This document shows positions 1 to 6,790 of a stretch of DNA of 7,077 bases, in pieces. The position numbers and the translations under genes were made by a program. This DNA comes from Actinomycetota bacterium (GTDB lineage Bacteria; Actinomycetota; Humimicrobiia; Humimicrobiales; Humimicrobiaceae). Location: positions 1-7,077 of the forward strand of contig JAQVHC010000064.1 in NCBI GenBank assembly GCA_028696435.1, read 5' to 3'. How positions within the stretch are numbered: position 1 is the stretch's first letter; the number at the start of each line of letters is the position of its first letter. The notes under the pieces are model-generated. The model worked only from the letters and a program-made list of their open reading frames with translations. It was not told the DNA's origin and ran no database searches.

Positions 1-30
1 CTGTCAGTTTGAGTACTGTATTTACTAAAT

Positions 31-915
31 TTAAATTCTCTCTATAAATTTTTCCCTGAAAACTTTAAAAAAAGTATCTTTACTGAAAGTAATGAATTTT
101 AATTTTAAATTTGATTTTTTTACCCTGAATACACAATTAGACTGCATATTTATTGTTGTTGTTTTCCCGTCAACGCTAACAACGTCTTTATCATTTCTGG
201 AGTTTATTATTATTTCTATTTTATTATCAGGGCTTATTATTATACTTCTATTTAATAAGGTATGAGGACATATCGGGGTTATAATTATAATTTCTGTTTT
301 TGGTTCTACGATTGGGCCTCCTGCTGAAAGTGAATACGCAGTCGAGCCTGTAGGTGTTGCTATAATTAAACCATCAGCAGCAAATTCTTTTATTAGTATT
401 TCATTTACAACAATCTGAAATTTTATTATTTTACCAAGCATTGATCTTGCTATTGCAAATTCGTTTAATGCCAGCTCTAAAATTTCTGGACTTTCTATTA
501 ATTTTTCATCCTTATAAAATCTTCCCTCAAGTAGCATTCTTTCTTCTACCTCATATGAATTCTCAAGAATCCTATCAATAGCATCATACATATTACTGGT
601 ATCTACAACAGTTAAAAACCCGAGATTTCCAGCATTAATACCAAGTATCGGGATACTTTTTTTAAATGAATACTTTGAAGCTCTTAAAAATGTGCCATCT
701 CCACCAGCTGTTATAATTATATCTGCAGATTTACTGAATTCTTCCTCACTAACTGAAGGCAGACGGTATTTTTCAGGCATTTTATCTTTATCTAAAAGAA
801 GTATATTAAAACCTTTTTCTTTTTTAATAAGATAATCATAGATTTTTTTTGCGGTTTCTATAGCCTCTTTATTTTCGTTATTAGAAATTATACCAATATT
901 TTTCATTTCCACCAT
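31..915 (-). CDS. nadK: NAD kinase (ATP/polyphosphate-dependent NAD 2'-phosphotransferase)
   Basis: Phosphorylates NAD to NADP in the cytoplasm, the only route to NADP. The 294-residue product is typical in length and carries the family signatures. GGDGT is at residues 71-75 with the catalytic Asp at 73, followed by the GINAGNLGF segment at 92-100. NE is at 151-152, the DGLIIATPTGSTAYSLSAGG-type nucleotide-binding segment spans about 181-200, PICPH is at 214-218, and SVDGK lies near 247-251. All key residues are intact, so this should be a working enzyme. The gene begins 11 bases after the tlyA stop, which suggests co-transcription and perhaps translational coupling. Two ATG codons compete for the start, at 915 and three codons later at 906. 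The later one gives MKNIGII, closer to the usual NadK N-terminus. Neither has a convincing ribosome binding site; a GGTGG lies too close to the second. recN often follows nadK in this gene string but is not visible here. Confidence 0.96.
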   Translation of the reverse strand: MVEMKNIGIISNNENKEAIETAKKIYDYLIKKEKGFNILLLDKDKMPEKYRLPSVSEEEFSKSADIIITAGGDGTFLRASKYSFKKSIPILGINAGNLGFLTVVDTSNMYDAIDRILENSYEVEERMLLEGRFYKDEKLIESPEILELALNEFAIARSMLGKIIKFQIVVNEILIKEFAADGLIIATPTGSTAYSLSAGGPIVEPKTEIIIITPICPHTLLNRSIIISPDNKIEIIINSRNDKDVVSVDGKTTTINMQSNCVFRVKKSNLKLKFITFSKDTFFKVFREKFIERI

Positions 916-926
916 TTAAAGTTGAT

Positions 927-1760
927 TCATTTAAGTTGATTATAATAAAAATGGGCTTCTTCAACTACATCTCTGATTATTTTATCATACTTTGAAATAG
1001 ATTCAGCTTCTTTACGAGAATTTATTAAAAAAATCCAGAATTCTATATTACCTTTTTGTCCCTTTATCTTTGAAAATGTAATACCTTTTATTTCAACAGG
1101 AAATTTTATAATGAATTCAGTTATTTCCTTCAGCACCTTATAATGGAGTTCTTTATCTTTTATAATCCCTTTGCTTTCAACCTCACTTTTTTTCAACTCA
1201 AACTGGGGTTTTATCAGGATTAATATTTCCCCTCCCGGCTCAGTTAGCTCCAGTATTTTATTAAAAATTTTTTTTATTGAAATAAATGATACGTCAACAA
1301 CTGTAATTTCTGCTCTGTAAGGTAGCTTTTTTACATCAAAATTTCTTAAATTTGTTCTTTCAAAAATAATTGTGCGCGGTGATTTTCTGAGTTCCCATGA
1401 AAGCTGGCCGTAGCCTACATCAATATCAATTACCTTCTCTGCACCATCTTTTAGTAAGAAATCGGTAAATCCTCCTGTTGAAGCCCCTATATCAGTAACT
1501 TTTTTACCTGCAGCGCTTAGTTTGAAATCCTTAAATGCACCTTCAAGTTTTAAACCACCTCTTGATACATATTTCTTCCGGGGTGCTACGTCTATCCTGG
1601 AATCTACGTCAATGAGCACTCCCGGTTTTTCTACTGCTTTTCCATCGACTTTTACTTTACCTGCCATTATCAGTGCCTGTGCTTCTTTCTCTGTGGGAAC
1701 CATATTTTTTTCAAGCAGTAATTCCAGGAGTTTCTTTTTATTACTTTTATTTTTTTTAAT
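927..1760 (-). CDS. tlyA: TlyA-family 2'-O-methyltransferase of rRNA (S4 domain plus SAM-dependent methyltransferase)
   Basis: TlyA proteins 2'-O-methylate cytidines of 23S rRNA, and in one subtype also 16S rRNA; older annotations say haemolysin. Numbered from the first ATG (1703), an S4 RNA-binding domain containing EKEAQALIMAGKV comes first. YVSRGGLKLE follows at 45-54, SAM motif I DIGASTGGF at 71-79, DVSFIS at 137-142, IKPQFE at 164-169 and GNIEFW at 218-223. Starting at that ATG gives 258 residues and cuts off the first S4 helix. The same frame stays open upstream and encodes KKKLLELLLEKN, which aligns with the usual RLDVLLVERG start of TlyA. No in-frame ATG, GTG or TTG exists between there and the ispA stop, so the coordinates assume an ATT start at 1760, 10 bases after a GGAAGG. 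That gives 277 residues, normal for the family. ATA codons at 1766 or 1769 are alternatives, as is a sequencing error. The function call is firm; the start is not. Confidence 0.93.
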   Translation of the reverse strand: MKKNKSNKKKLLELLLEKNMVPTEKEAQALIMAGKVKVDGKAVEKPGVLIDVDSRIDVAPRKKYVSRGGLKLEGAFKDFKLSAAGKKVTDIGASTGGFTDFLLKDGAEKVIDIDVGYGQLSWELRKSPRTIIFERTNLRNFDVKKLPYRAEITVVDVSFISIKKIFNKILELTEPGGEILILIKPQFELKKSEVESKGIIKDKELHYKVLKEITEFIIKFPVEIKGITFSKIKGQKGNIEFWIFLINSRKEAESISKYDKIIRDVVEEAHFYYNQLK

Positions 1761-1770
1761 ATCTATTATG

Positions 1771-1776
1771 CCTTCC
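1771..1776 (-). promoter_or_regulatory. Shine-Dalgarno candidate for tlyA
   Basis: Reads GGAAGG on the minus strand, 17 bases after the ispA stop codon and in the correct place to serve tlyA. The nearest in-frame ATG is 67 bases further on, much too far. The spacing is 10 bases to an in-frame ATT (1760-1758) and 4 bases to an in-frame ATA (1766-1764). The site therefore supports initiation upstream of the first ATG. Confidence 0.45.
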
Positions 1777-1792
1777 AGTAAGCAAAGTAATG

Positions 1793-2701
1793 TTACGCTT
1801 TTCTTGTAAGTAAAAATTTAGCAATCTTAACCAGCCACTCATAGTCTATGTCTATACTTTTTATTACAGTAATTGCATTATTAATCTTTTCTTCAGCAAT
1901 CTTTCTTGATTTTTCCAGACCCCACATATCAGGAAAAGTATTTCTCTTCTTCCCGCTATAATTATCCTTTTCCCCCAGGGTTATTTTTTTATCAGAAGCG
2001 ATATCAAGAATGTCATCTATTATCTGGAAAGCAAACCCGATATTTTCAGAATATTCAGTAAATTTATTAAGATAATTTTCGTCTGCTTTACACAGAATAG
2101 CTCCACATCTAACAGAGGCTGTTATAAGCCTACCGGTTTTGTTACGATGTATATATTCAAGCTTATTTTTGTCTATCCTTTTTCCGGTATAATAAACATC
2201 TGCTACCTGGCCTGCTACCATTCCGGAAGCTCCAGAGGCATCTGAAATTTCACTTAAAACTTTAATCTTTAATCTGTCATCTGCAACCTGGTATTTTAAT
2301 ACAATATTAAAAGCTTCGGTCAGCAGTGCATCCCCTGTAAGTATTGCTATATCTTCTCCAAATTTCCTGTGACAGGAGGGTTTACCTCTCCTGAAATCAT
2401 CATTGTCTATCGAAGGCAGATCATCATGAATAAGAGAATAGGTGTGAATAAATTCAATTGCACATGCTGTAGGAATTACCATCCGGTAGTCTTTCCCGAG
2501 GCTTCTTGCTGTTAAAAGACAGAGAACGGGTCTGAATCTTTTCCCTCCACAGGTCAGTGTATATTTCATTGCTTCTCTTAAGACTGGCGGGCTTTCCCTG
2601 TATTTATTTGCATAATATTTAATGTTATTATTTACTTCTTTAACAAGAAATGACGGGTATAGCTCACTGGAATTAATATTGTTCACTTCTTTTGCTGGCA
2701 T
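1793..2701 (-). CDS. ispA: Polyprenyl diphosphate synthase, farnesyl diphosphate synthase type
   Basis: Condenses isopentenyl diphosphate with allylic diphosphates (DMAPP, then GPP) to make the C15 or similar precursor of quinones, undecaprenyl phosphate and other isoprenoids. The 302-residue product has every motif of the trans-prenyltransferase fold. GGKRFRP is at 52-58; the first Asp-rich motif DDLPSID is at 93-99 followed by NDDFRRGKPS; GMVAGQVAD is at 160-168 and KTGRLI at 188-193. FQIIDDILD at 225-233 is the second Asp-rich motif. The spacing DDxxxxD with HTYSLIH just before it (Tyr at -5, Ser at -4) matches bacterial FPP synthase, but chain length cannot be proven from sequence. The ATG at 2701 has no obvious ribosome binding site. 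The 143 bases upstream contain a candidate promoter. The stop is 32 bases before the proposed ATT start of tlyA. The neighbours xseA/xseB, common just upstream in this operon, are missing. Confidence 0.95.
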   Translation of the reverse strand: MPAKEVNNINSSELYPSFLVKEVNNNIKYYANKYRESPPVLREAMKYTLTCGGKRFRPVLCLLTARSLGKDYRMVIPTACAIEFIHTYSLIHDDLPSIDNDDFRRGKPSCHRKFGEDIAILTGDALLTEAFNIVLKYQVADDRLKIKVLSEISDASGASGMVAGQVADVYYTGKRIDKNKLEYIHRNKTGRLITASVRCGAILCKADENYLNKFTEYSENIGFAFQIIDDILDIASDKKITLGEKDNYSGKKRNTFPDMWGLEKSRKIAEEKINNAITVIKSIDIDYEWLVKIAKFLLTRKA

Positions 2702-2749
2702 ATTTTAAAGACATGTTTTAATAAATATAGAAAAATAAAAAATAGAAAT

Positions 2750-2778
2750 ATTATTTTATAAATTATTTATGTTATCAA
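2750..2778 (-). promoter_or_regulatory. Candidate sigma-70-type promoter for ispA-tlyA-nadK
   Basis: On the minus strand TTGATA (2778-2773) and AATAAT (2755-2750) are separated by 17 bases, each one mismatch from consensus. Transcription would start near 2743, leaving a leader of about 40 bases before the ispA ATG. It lies in the longest intergenic space of the window, between nusB and ispA. Such matches are common by chance in A/T-rich DNA, so this is only a candidate. Confidence 0.35.
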
Positions 2779-2780
2779 AA

Positions 2781-2809
2781 CCCGGTACTTGCAGCCTGGC
2801 CACTTCCTC
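2781..2809 (-). other. G+C-rich island in the nusB-ispA spacer, function unknown
   Basis: The 143-base spacer 2702-2844 is almost pure A/T except for these 29 bases, of which 19 are G or C. Two short readings cross it on the minus strand. One is an ATG-initiated 14-codon frame (2811-2767, MRKWPGCKYRVLIT). The other is a frame without a good start reading LYEEVARLQVPGFDNINNL before a stop. Neither has a convincing ribosome binding site and neither was recognised. It may be a gene remnant, a leader peptide or a regulatory element; no strong hairpin with a U-tract was seen. Confidence 0.3.
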
Positions 2810-2844
2810 ATATAAAAAATTAAATCAATTTTTACTTATCTTGC

Positions 2845-3279
2845 TTATCCACTTGTTTTTTCTTGCTTACTAATATTACTTAAAATTTTTCCCAGAACAC
2901 CATTAATAAATTTTGGAGTATCTTCTTTTTGACCCAGGACTTTGGCAATCTCGATTGCCTCATCTACCGAGACCTTTAGAGGGATATCATCCTCATACAG
3001 CATCTCATAAACGGCTACTCTTAAAATATTTCTGTCTATTATTGCTATCCTGTCCAGAGTCCAGTTCTCAACAGTATCCATCAATATTTTATCTATTTTT
3101 TCTTTATTTTTAGTGACACCTCTGGCAATTTTTAAAGTAAAACTGTCATATTTTTTCCCTGCAAGCAGATTATTCTCTATAATTTTTTCAATGTCTTTTT
3201 CGAGCAGGTCTGCTTGATACAGCAATATGACCGCATTTTCTCTGCTTTTTCTTCTTGTTGTCCTGTGTATGTCAGGCAT
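2845..3279 (-). CDS. nusB: Transcription antitermination factor NusB
   Basis: NusB binds boxA RNA together with NusE (ribosomal protein S10) and joins the antitermination complex that keeps RNA polymerase moving through rRNA operons. The 144-residue all-helical protein matches the family along its length. The Arg/Lys-rich start RRKSRENAVILLYQ (9-22) is the RNA-binding end. ENWTLDRIAIIDRNILRVAVYE spans about 71-92, KVSVDEAIEIAK is at 102-113, and PKFINGVLGKI at 122-132 is the usual C-terminal signature. It starts 48 bases after efp with ATG and no clear Shine-Dalgarno, and ends 143 bases before ispA. In many Firmicutes folD and xseAB follow nusB; here they do not. The family assignment is secure. 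Confidence 0.95.
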   Translation of the reverse strand: MPDIHRTTRRKSRENAVILLYQADLLEKDIEKIIENNLLAGKKYDSFTLKIARGVTKNKEKIDKILMDTVENWTLDRIAIIDRNILRVAVYEMLYEDDIPLKVSVDEAIEIAKVLGQKEDTPKFINGVLGKILSNISKQEKTSG

Positions 3280-3297
3280 AATTTAATACAAAATTAA

Positions 3298-3339
3298 TTT
3301 ATTCAACCCCGGGCAGATTAATCATCTTTATTTAACCCC
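3298..3339 (-). repeat. Short imperfect direct repeat spanning the efp stop and nusB leader
   Basis: On the minus strand GGGGTTAAATAAA (3339-3327, containing the efp stop codon) and GGGGTTGAATAAA (3310-3298) match at 12 of 13 bases, and their starts are 29 bases apart. The C/G-rich runs stand out in an A/T-rich spacer. Upstream AACCC in the efp 3' end can pair with the GGGTT of either copy, giving possible alternative weak hairpins. Neither hairpin is followed by a U-tract, so a terminator is not called. Confidence 0.4.
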
Positions 3340-3891
3340 TGCACGGGTTATATATTCACCGGTTCTTGTGTCAACCTTTATTACATCTCCGGTATTTATA
3401 AAAAGGGGCACCATAATTTTTGCCCCTGTTTCTATTACTGCGGGCTTAAAACTGGAGCTTACTGTATCACCTTTAACACCCGGTTCAGTTTTTATAACCT
3501 TTGATTCTATTGTAATTGGAAGCTCAACTGAAATTGGTTTACCTTTATAAAATACAACAAATAGCTCCATATTTTCCATCAAATAATCTTTCTGATCTTC
3601 AAGCAACTCTTCGTTTAAGTGAATCTGTTCGTATGTCTCTGTATCCATAAAATTATAATGTTCATCTTTGTATAGATACTGCATTTTTCTGGTTTCCAGA
3701 ATTGCCTGCTCCATTTTTTCTCCTGCTCTGAAAGTTTTATCAATAATGGCACCTGTATTTAAATCTTTCAATTTTGTTCTCACAAAGGCACCGCCTTTAC
3801 CGGGTTTTACATGCTGAAAATACAATATCCTGTAAAGCTGGCCTTCGTACAATATTGTCATTCCATTTTTAAAATCACTTGTACTTATCAC
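3328..3891 (-). CDS. efp: Translation elongation factor P
   Basis: EF-P binds ribosomes stalled on consecutive prolines, between the P and E sites, and stimulates peptide-bond formation. The 187-residue protein has the standard three beta-barrel domains: a KOW-like domain (about 1-63) and two OB-type domains (about 65-128 and 130-187). The tip loop KPGKGGAF occupies residues 29-36, with the lysine that is post-translationally modified in many bacteria at position 32. The closing region EPGVKGDT (136-143), followed by KPAVIETGA, VPLFI and the end GDVIKVDTRTGEYITR (168-183), is the classic EF-P C-terminal signature. The start codon is GTG at 3891, preceded by a good AAAGGA. No modifying enzyme is encoded in the window, so the modification type is unknown. 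The pairing with an M24 peptidase just upstream is common in Firmicutes. Confidence 0.97.
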   Translation of the reverse strand: MISTSDFKNGMTILYEGQLYRILYFQHVKPGKGGAFVRTKLKDLNTGAIIDKTFRAGEKMEQAILETRKMQYLYKDEHYNFMDTETYEQIHLNEELLEDQKDYLMENMELFVVFYKGKPISVELPITIESKVIKTEPGVKGDTVSSSFKPAVIETGAKIMVPLFINTGDVIKVDTRTGEYITRAGVK

Positions 3892-3901
3892 TGGTTAGAA
3901 T

Positions 3902-3907
3902 TCCTTT
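3902..3907 (-). promoter_or_regulatory. Ribosome binding site of efp
   Basis: AAAGGA on the minus strand lies 10 bases upstream of the GTG start at 3891. It is the clearest Shine-Dalgarno-like site among the full-length genes here, and it supports the GTG start over internal ATG codons that would remove the conserved N-terminus. Confidence 0.6.
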
Positions 3908-3937
3908 ATAACTACTTTTTATTATATATATTTTTTT

Positions 3938-3964
3938 ATTATATTTAAGTATAAATAGTGTAAA
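3938..3964 (-). promoter_or_regulatory. Candidate promoter for efp-nusB
   Basis: In the 92-base spacer between the peptidase gene and efp, the minus strand shows TTTACA (3964-3959) and a perfect TATAAT (3943-3938) with a short 15-base spacer. Transcription would start near 3931, about 40 bases before the efp start. The short spacing and A/T background keep this tentative. No terminator separates the two genes, so read-through is also likely. Confidence 0.35.
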
Positions 3965-3983
3965 TAAACCTCAAGCAATCAGC

Positions 3984-5099
3984 TTAATAACTTAATATAA
4001 AAAAATCTTTTCTTGCCCTGTAAAGAACCTCACAGGTATTCTTTTTAACGAGCACCATATCTTCTATCCTTACTCCACCAAAATTTTCTATGTAGATACC
4101 GGGCTCAATTGTTATTACCATGTTTTCTTTCAAAACTTTTTTACTCACCTGCCCTATAACAGGTTCTTCATGAACTTCAAGCCCGACTCCATGACCGAGA
4201 GTATGTACAAAATTACTTCCATATCCTTTTGAGGATATAAATTTTCTGGCTATTATGTCAAGCTCAGATGCCAGCACACCCTCCCTGCATTTATCAATAG
4301 CCATAAGCTGTGCCTCTAAAACTATATCATAAATTTTCCTAAATTCATTACAAATTTTTTTATCTCCCATAAAAATAGTTCTTGTTATATCGGAACAGTA
4401 ATATTCATATTTACACCCAAAATCAAGAAGTACTATGCCGTTCTTTATTCGTTTATTTCCCGGTGAATAATGAGGCATAGAAGAGTTTTTCCCGTACGCA
4501 GCAATTATATCAAATGACTTTCCTTCTGATTTATTTTTTATCATTAACTCCTCAATATAAAATGCGAGCTCGAGTTCGGTTAACCCTGCTATTTTATGAG
4601 CGCCTTCCTTTATAATAGACTCAAAAGCTTTATCGGTAATATTACAGGCCTTTTTTATTTTAGATATTTCGCTTTCATCTTTTAGTTCTCTTAACTCTTC
4701 AACTATACCATCACAATTTTTTATTTTTTTGTCCTGCCTGCTTAATATTTTTTCAAGTTTCTTAAAATCAGTATAACTGATGTTTTTACCTTCAATCCCG
4801 ACTGTCTTACAACTATAACCTTCAAGTATATCTGAAAGCTTTTTGAATCTTTCTTTCCCGTAACAGACAATATTTATATCACTATTTTCTATTGATTTTT
4901 TTGCCTGCTCGGCATAGATAGGACTAATAATAAGATAGAGCACATCTTTAATGACAAGCAGCATGCTTGCGGAGTTTGCCCCATAAAATCCTGTAAGATA
5001 ATAGATATTTTCGTCTTTTAAAATTAGAAGGGTTGAAAGGTTTTTCCTGGTTAATAAACTTTTTAAATTCTTAATTCTCGGAGTAAAAAAATCAGTCAA
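3984..5099 (-). CDS. M24-family Xaa-Pro aminopeptidase / dipeptidase
   Basis: A cytoplasmic metallopeptidase expected to remove residues N-terminal to proline or to split Xaa-Pro dipeptides. The 371-residue product has a creatinase-type N-terminal domain (about 7-130, with ENIYYLTGF at 30-38) and a pita-bread catalytic domain. All five metal ligands of the dinuclear site are present: D226 in LLDFGC, D237 in SDITR, H303 in LGHGVGLEVHEEP, E332 in TIEPGIY and E346 in GVRIED. The auxiliary histidines H210 (MPHYSP) and H310 are also kept. The segment before H210 reads AAYGKNSSMPH where relatives usually have ASG, a mild deviation. The start is TTG at 5099; no ATG lies close enough to preserve the conserved N-terminus, and no Shine-Dalgarno is evident. 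Nine cysteines is rather many for a cytoplasmic protein. PepP versus PepQ specificity cannot be decided. It lies directly upstream of efp, as in many Firmicutes. Confidence 0.93.
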   Translation of the reverse strand: MTDFFTPRIKNLKSLLTRKNLSTLLILKDENIYYLTGFYGANSASMLLVIKDVLYLIISPIYAEQAKKSIENSDINIVCYGKERFKKLSDILEGYSCKTVGIEGKNISYTDFKKLEKILSRQDKKIKNCDGIVEELRELKDESEISKIKKACNITDKAFESIIKEGAHKIAGLTELELAFYIEELMIKNKSEGKSFDIIAAYGKNSSMPHYSPGNKRIKNGIVLLDFGCKYEYYCSDITRTIFMGDKKICNEFRKIYDIVLEAQLMAIDKCREGVLASELDIIARKFISSKGYGSNFVHTLGHGVGLEVHEEPVIGQVSKKVLKENMVITIEPGIYIENFGGVRIEDMVLVKKNTCEVLYRARKDFFILSY

Positions 5100-5155
5100 T
5101 TTTTTATATAGGTCAGTATAAGTTTTATATTTTATAAAGTAATATTTAAAAATAA

Positions 5156-6790
5156 CTAATTACTGATTTCCTGCCATTCTCCCTTTGTTATTGCAAGCTC
5201 CCTCCCACTGGAAGAGTTATCTGGCAGTTCTTCTGGTAGAGCATCGGCTATACCTTCCTGATACCAGATTCTTGCATTATATCTATTAGCATCAAGTATA
5301 TTGCCAGCAATTACTGTCCCCTGGACTATTGCTGCTTTACCTCCACCTTCTGATATCTGTATTTTATTTTTTGCAATTTCTACCACATATATAAAGGGAG
5401 GGTATGTGTCAACATTGCTCTGAACAACATTACCATAATCTCTCCAGACATATGATGTAATATTTGAATCTGATAGCAGTACAAGCAGCGTTTTTTCAGG
5501 ATAATCATTCAAATTCTCAGGTCTTAATGTGGTAACTGTTTTTATATCACCGGTTGCATAAATAATGCCCTTTCCACTGTAATCTACTTCGCAGGCAGCC
5601 GGGCCTTTAAAAGCTTCTATCCACCATTCATTCTCCAGACCTATTTGAAGATTACCTTTTACAACTACATTTCCATTGATTTCAAGTTTACATCTATCAC
5701 CTTCCCGGTAAAATTTCAGGCTGTTTGTACCATTGCTCCCGTCATAAGGATGCAGGTCATCAAGATTTAAATTACCATTAATTACCAGCGCAGAACTCTT
5801 CACATCATTATAATACTCATCAATAATTCTCCCGACATCAAAATCTACTTCAGGAAATACATAAGGAGGACCGCTGAGAAACTCGTTAGCATAAATAGGA
5901 GTCCCACCTGGACTGGCTGGCTGGGAGGGGTATGTCCCGCCACATACTAATGTTAAATCCCTTCCTGATTCACCTATCCTTGTCCCGTTTGTCATACTTA
6001 TATTTCCATTAACCCGTAACGGGCTAACAAGGCCAGCATCAATATAGGTACCACCATCCATTTTTAAATTTCCACCTACATTAACCTGCGCACCCCTTAT
6101 GCTGGCTCCCTGTGTCAGCTGTAAATTTCCTTTTACATGAACAGATTCGACATCTAAAATCGATGTGCCTCCTTCCATATATAAATTTCTTTCAACCATC
6201 ACAGGGCCTCTTGTACCCTTCTGGGAGATGCCAGAACCAGCAGTAAGATGTAATTCACCTTCTGTATAAAAGGGACCATCTACAGGTCTAAAATCACCGC
6301 TTAGCGCAGCCATTGATTTTGCATATACGAAGTCATAAATGTTAAGCGCTGGAGAGGGTTCTGTAACATTTATTTTTACCCTCACAGTCCTTGTAATATT
6401 ACTTTTATCAATACCCTTTGAAATTACATCATATATGATAAAATCTTTAGTTGCCGTGGTATCATACGTAACTACATATTTACCCTGGTACTCACCATCA
6501 TCTTCAATTTCTCTTTCATATACGTACCTCCCGTCTGCATTTAGATCATCCACTGGAAGCGGAGTTCCCTCGTAATAATGTTTCTCAATATTTGCAAACA
6601 TATTTGATATCCCGGCTTCAGCAATATTTAATGCCCTCAGCCTCTCCTTATCCTGCTCTGTAAACTTTACATCGTGGAAAATATAGCCAACCATTGCTGT
6701 TGTTAATAAAATTACCGCAAAGCCCATTATCATTACAAGTATTGTAATGTTTCCCTTATTTTCTTTTTTAATTTTAAATAATTTTTTCAT
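5156..6790 (-). CDS. PilX-like pilus/pseudopilus protein with beta-solenoid body
   Basis: A 544-residue surface or pilus-associated protein. The N-terminus is basic (MKKLFKIKKENKG) and is followed by one hydrophobic helix (about 14-37), with RALNIAEAG at 52-60. This is the layout of PilX N-terminal domains, with likely prepilin-peptidase cleavage after Gly13. The mature protein would begin NITIL and lacks the Glu at position 5 of major pilins, as in PilX/GspK-like minor subunits. From about 150 the sequence holds Gly/Asn-rich repeats (177-272) and later related strands such as NGNLNLDDL (338-346), NGNVVVKGNLQI (372-383), GKGIIYATGDI (406-416) and QGTVIAGNI (490-498). These suggest a right-handed beta-solenoid. 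It begins 44 bases after a pilin-like gene and ends 56 bases before the peptidase gene. Its G+C content looks higher than that of its neighbours. The pilin-type N-terminus is firm; role and partner are inferred. Alternatives are a tip adhesin or a competence pseudopilin. Confidence 0.8.
   Translation of the reverse strand: MKKLFKIKKENKGNITILVMIMGFAVILLTTAMVGYIFHDVKFTEQDKERLRALNIAEAGISNMFANIEKHYYEGTPLPVDDLNADGRYVYEREIEDDGEYQGKYVVTYDTTATKDFIIYDVISKGIDKSNITRTVRVKINVTEPSPALNIYDFVYAKSMAALSGDFRPVDGPFYTEGELHLTAGSGISQKGTRGPVMVERNLYMEGGTSILDVESVHVKGNLQLTQGASIRGAQVNVGGNLKMDGGTYIDAGLVSPLRVNGNISMTNGTRIGESGRDLTLVCGGTYPSQPASPGGTPIYANEFLSGPPYVFPEVDFDVGRIIDEYYNDVKSSALVINGNLNLDDLHPYDGSNGTNSLKFYREGDRCKLEINGNVVVKGNLQIGLENEWWIEAFKGPAACEVDYSGKGIIYATGDIKTVTTLRPENLNDYPEKTLLVLLSDSNITSYVWRDYGNVVQSNVDTYPPFIYVVEIAKNKIQISEGGGKAAIVQGTVIAGNILDANRYNARIWYQEGIADALPEELPDNSSSGRELAITKGEWQEISN
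5975..6262 (-). repeat. Protein-level tandem repeats of the beta-solenoid in the PilX-like protein
   Basis: Encodes residues 177-272 of the PilX-like protein. Five related units begin at residues 177, 200, 220, 239 and 261: EGELHLTAGSGI, ERNLYMEGGTSI, KGNLQLTQGASI, GGNLKMDGGTYI and NGNISMTNGTRI. The pattern is roughly (K/G/N)GN-L/I-x-hydrophobic-x-x-G-(T/A)-x-I with a period of 19-23 residues, as expected for turns of a right-handed beta-solenoid. The DNA copies have diverged, so this is an old protein repeat and not a recent tandem duplication. Confidence 0.7.

Noticed and set aside
1..30. Possible start of a downstream gene such as recN
   Set aside because: Two minus-strand frames run open to the window edge, but neither contains ATG, GTG or TTG near the nadK end and too few residues are visible to recognise a protein.
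1522..1809. Plus-strand open frame of 95 codons opposite tlyA
   Set aside because: It is antisense to the conserved S4 and methyltransferase coding sequence, has low-complexity Phe/Ser/Leu content and shows no family motif.
2913..3113. Plus-strand open frame of 66 codons opposite nusB
   Set aside because: It lies fully within the conserved nusB gene on the other strand; its composition reflects the complement of Lys/Glu codons.
3368..3550. Plus-strand open frame of 60 codons opposite efp
   Set aside because: It is a shadow of the conserved EF-P C-terminal domains, with no ribosome binding site or motif.
3971..3986. Possible small hairpin after the M24 peptidase gene (AAGC...GCTT)
   Set aside because: There are only four base pairs, with no run of T following on the minus strand; it is not a credible intrinsic terminator.
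6339..6575. Plus-strand open frame of 78 codons with a hydrophobic start opposite the PilX-like gene
   Set aside because: It is antisense to the PilX-like N-terminal region; the hydrophobic run comes from complementary codons and there is no independent support.
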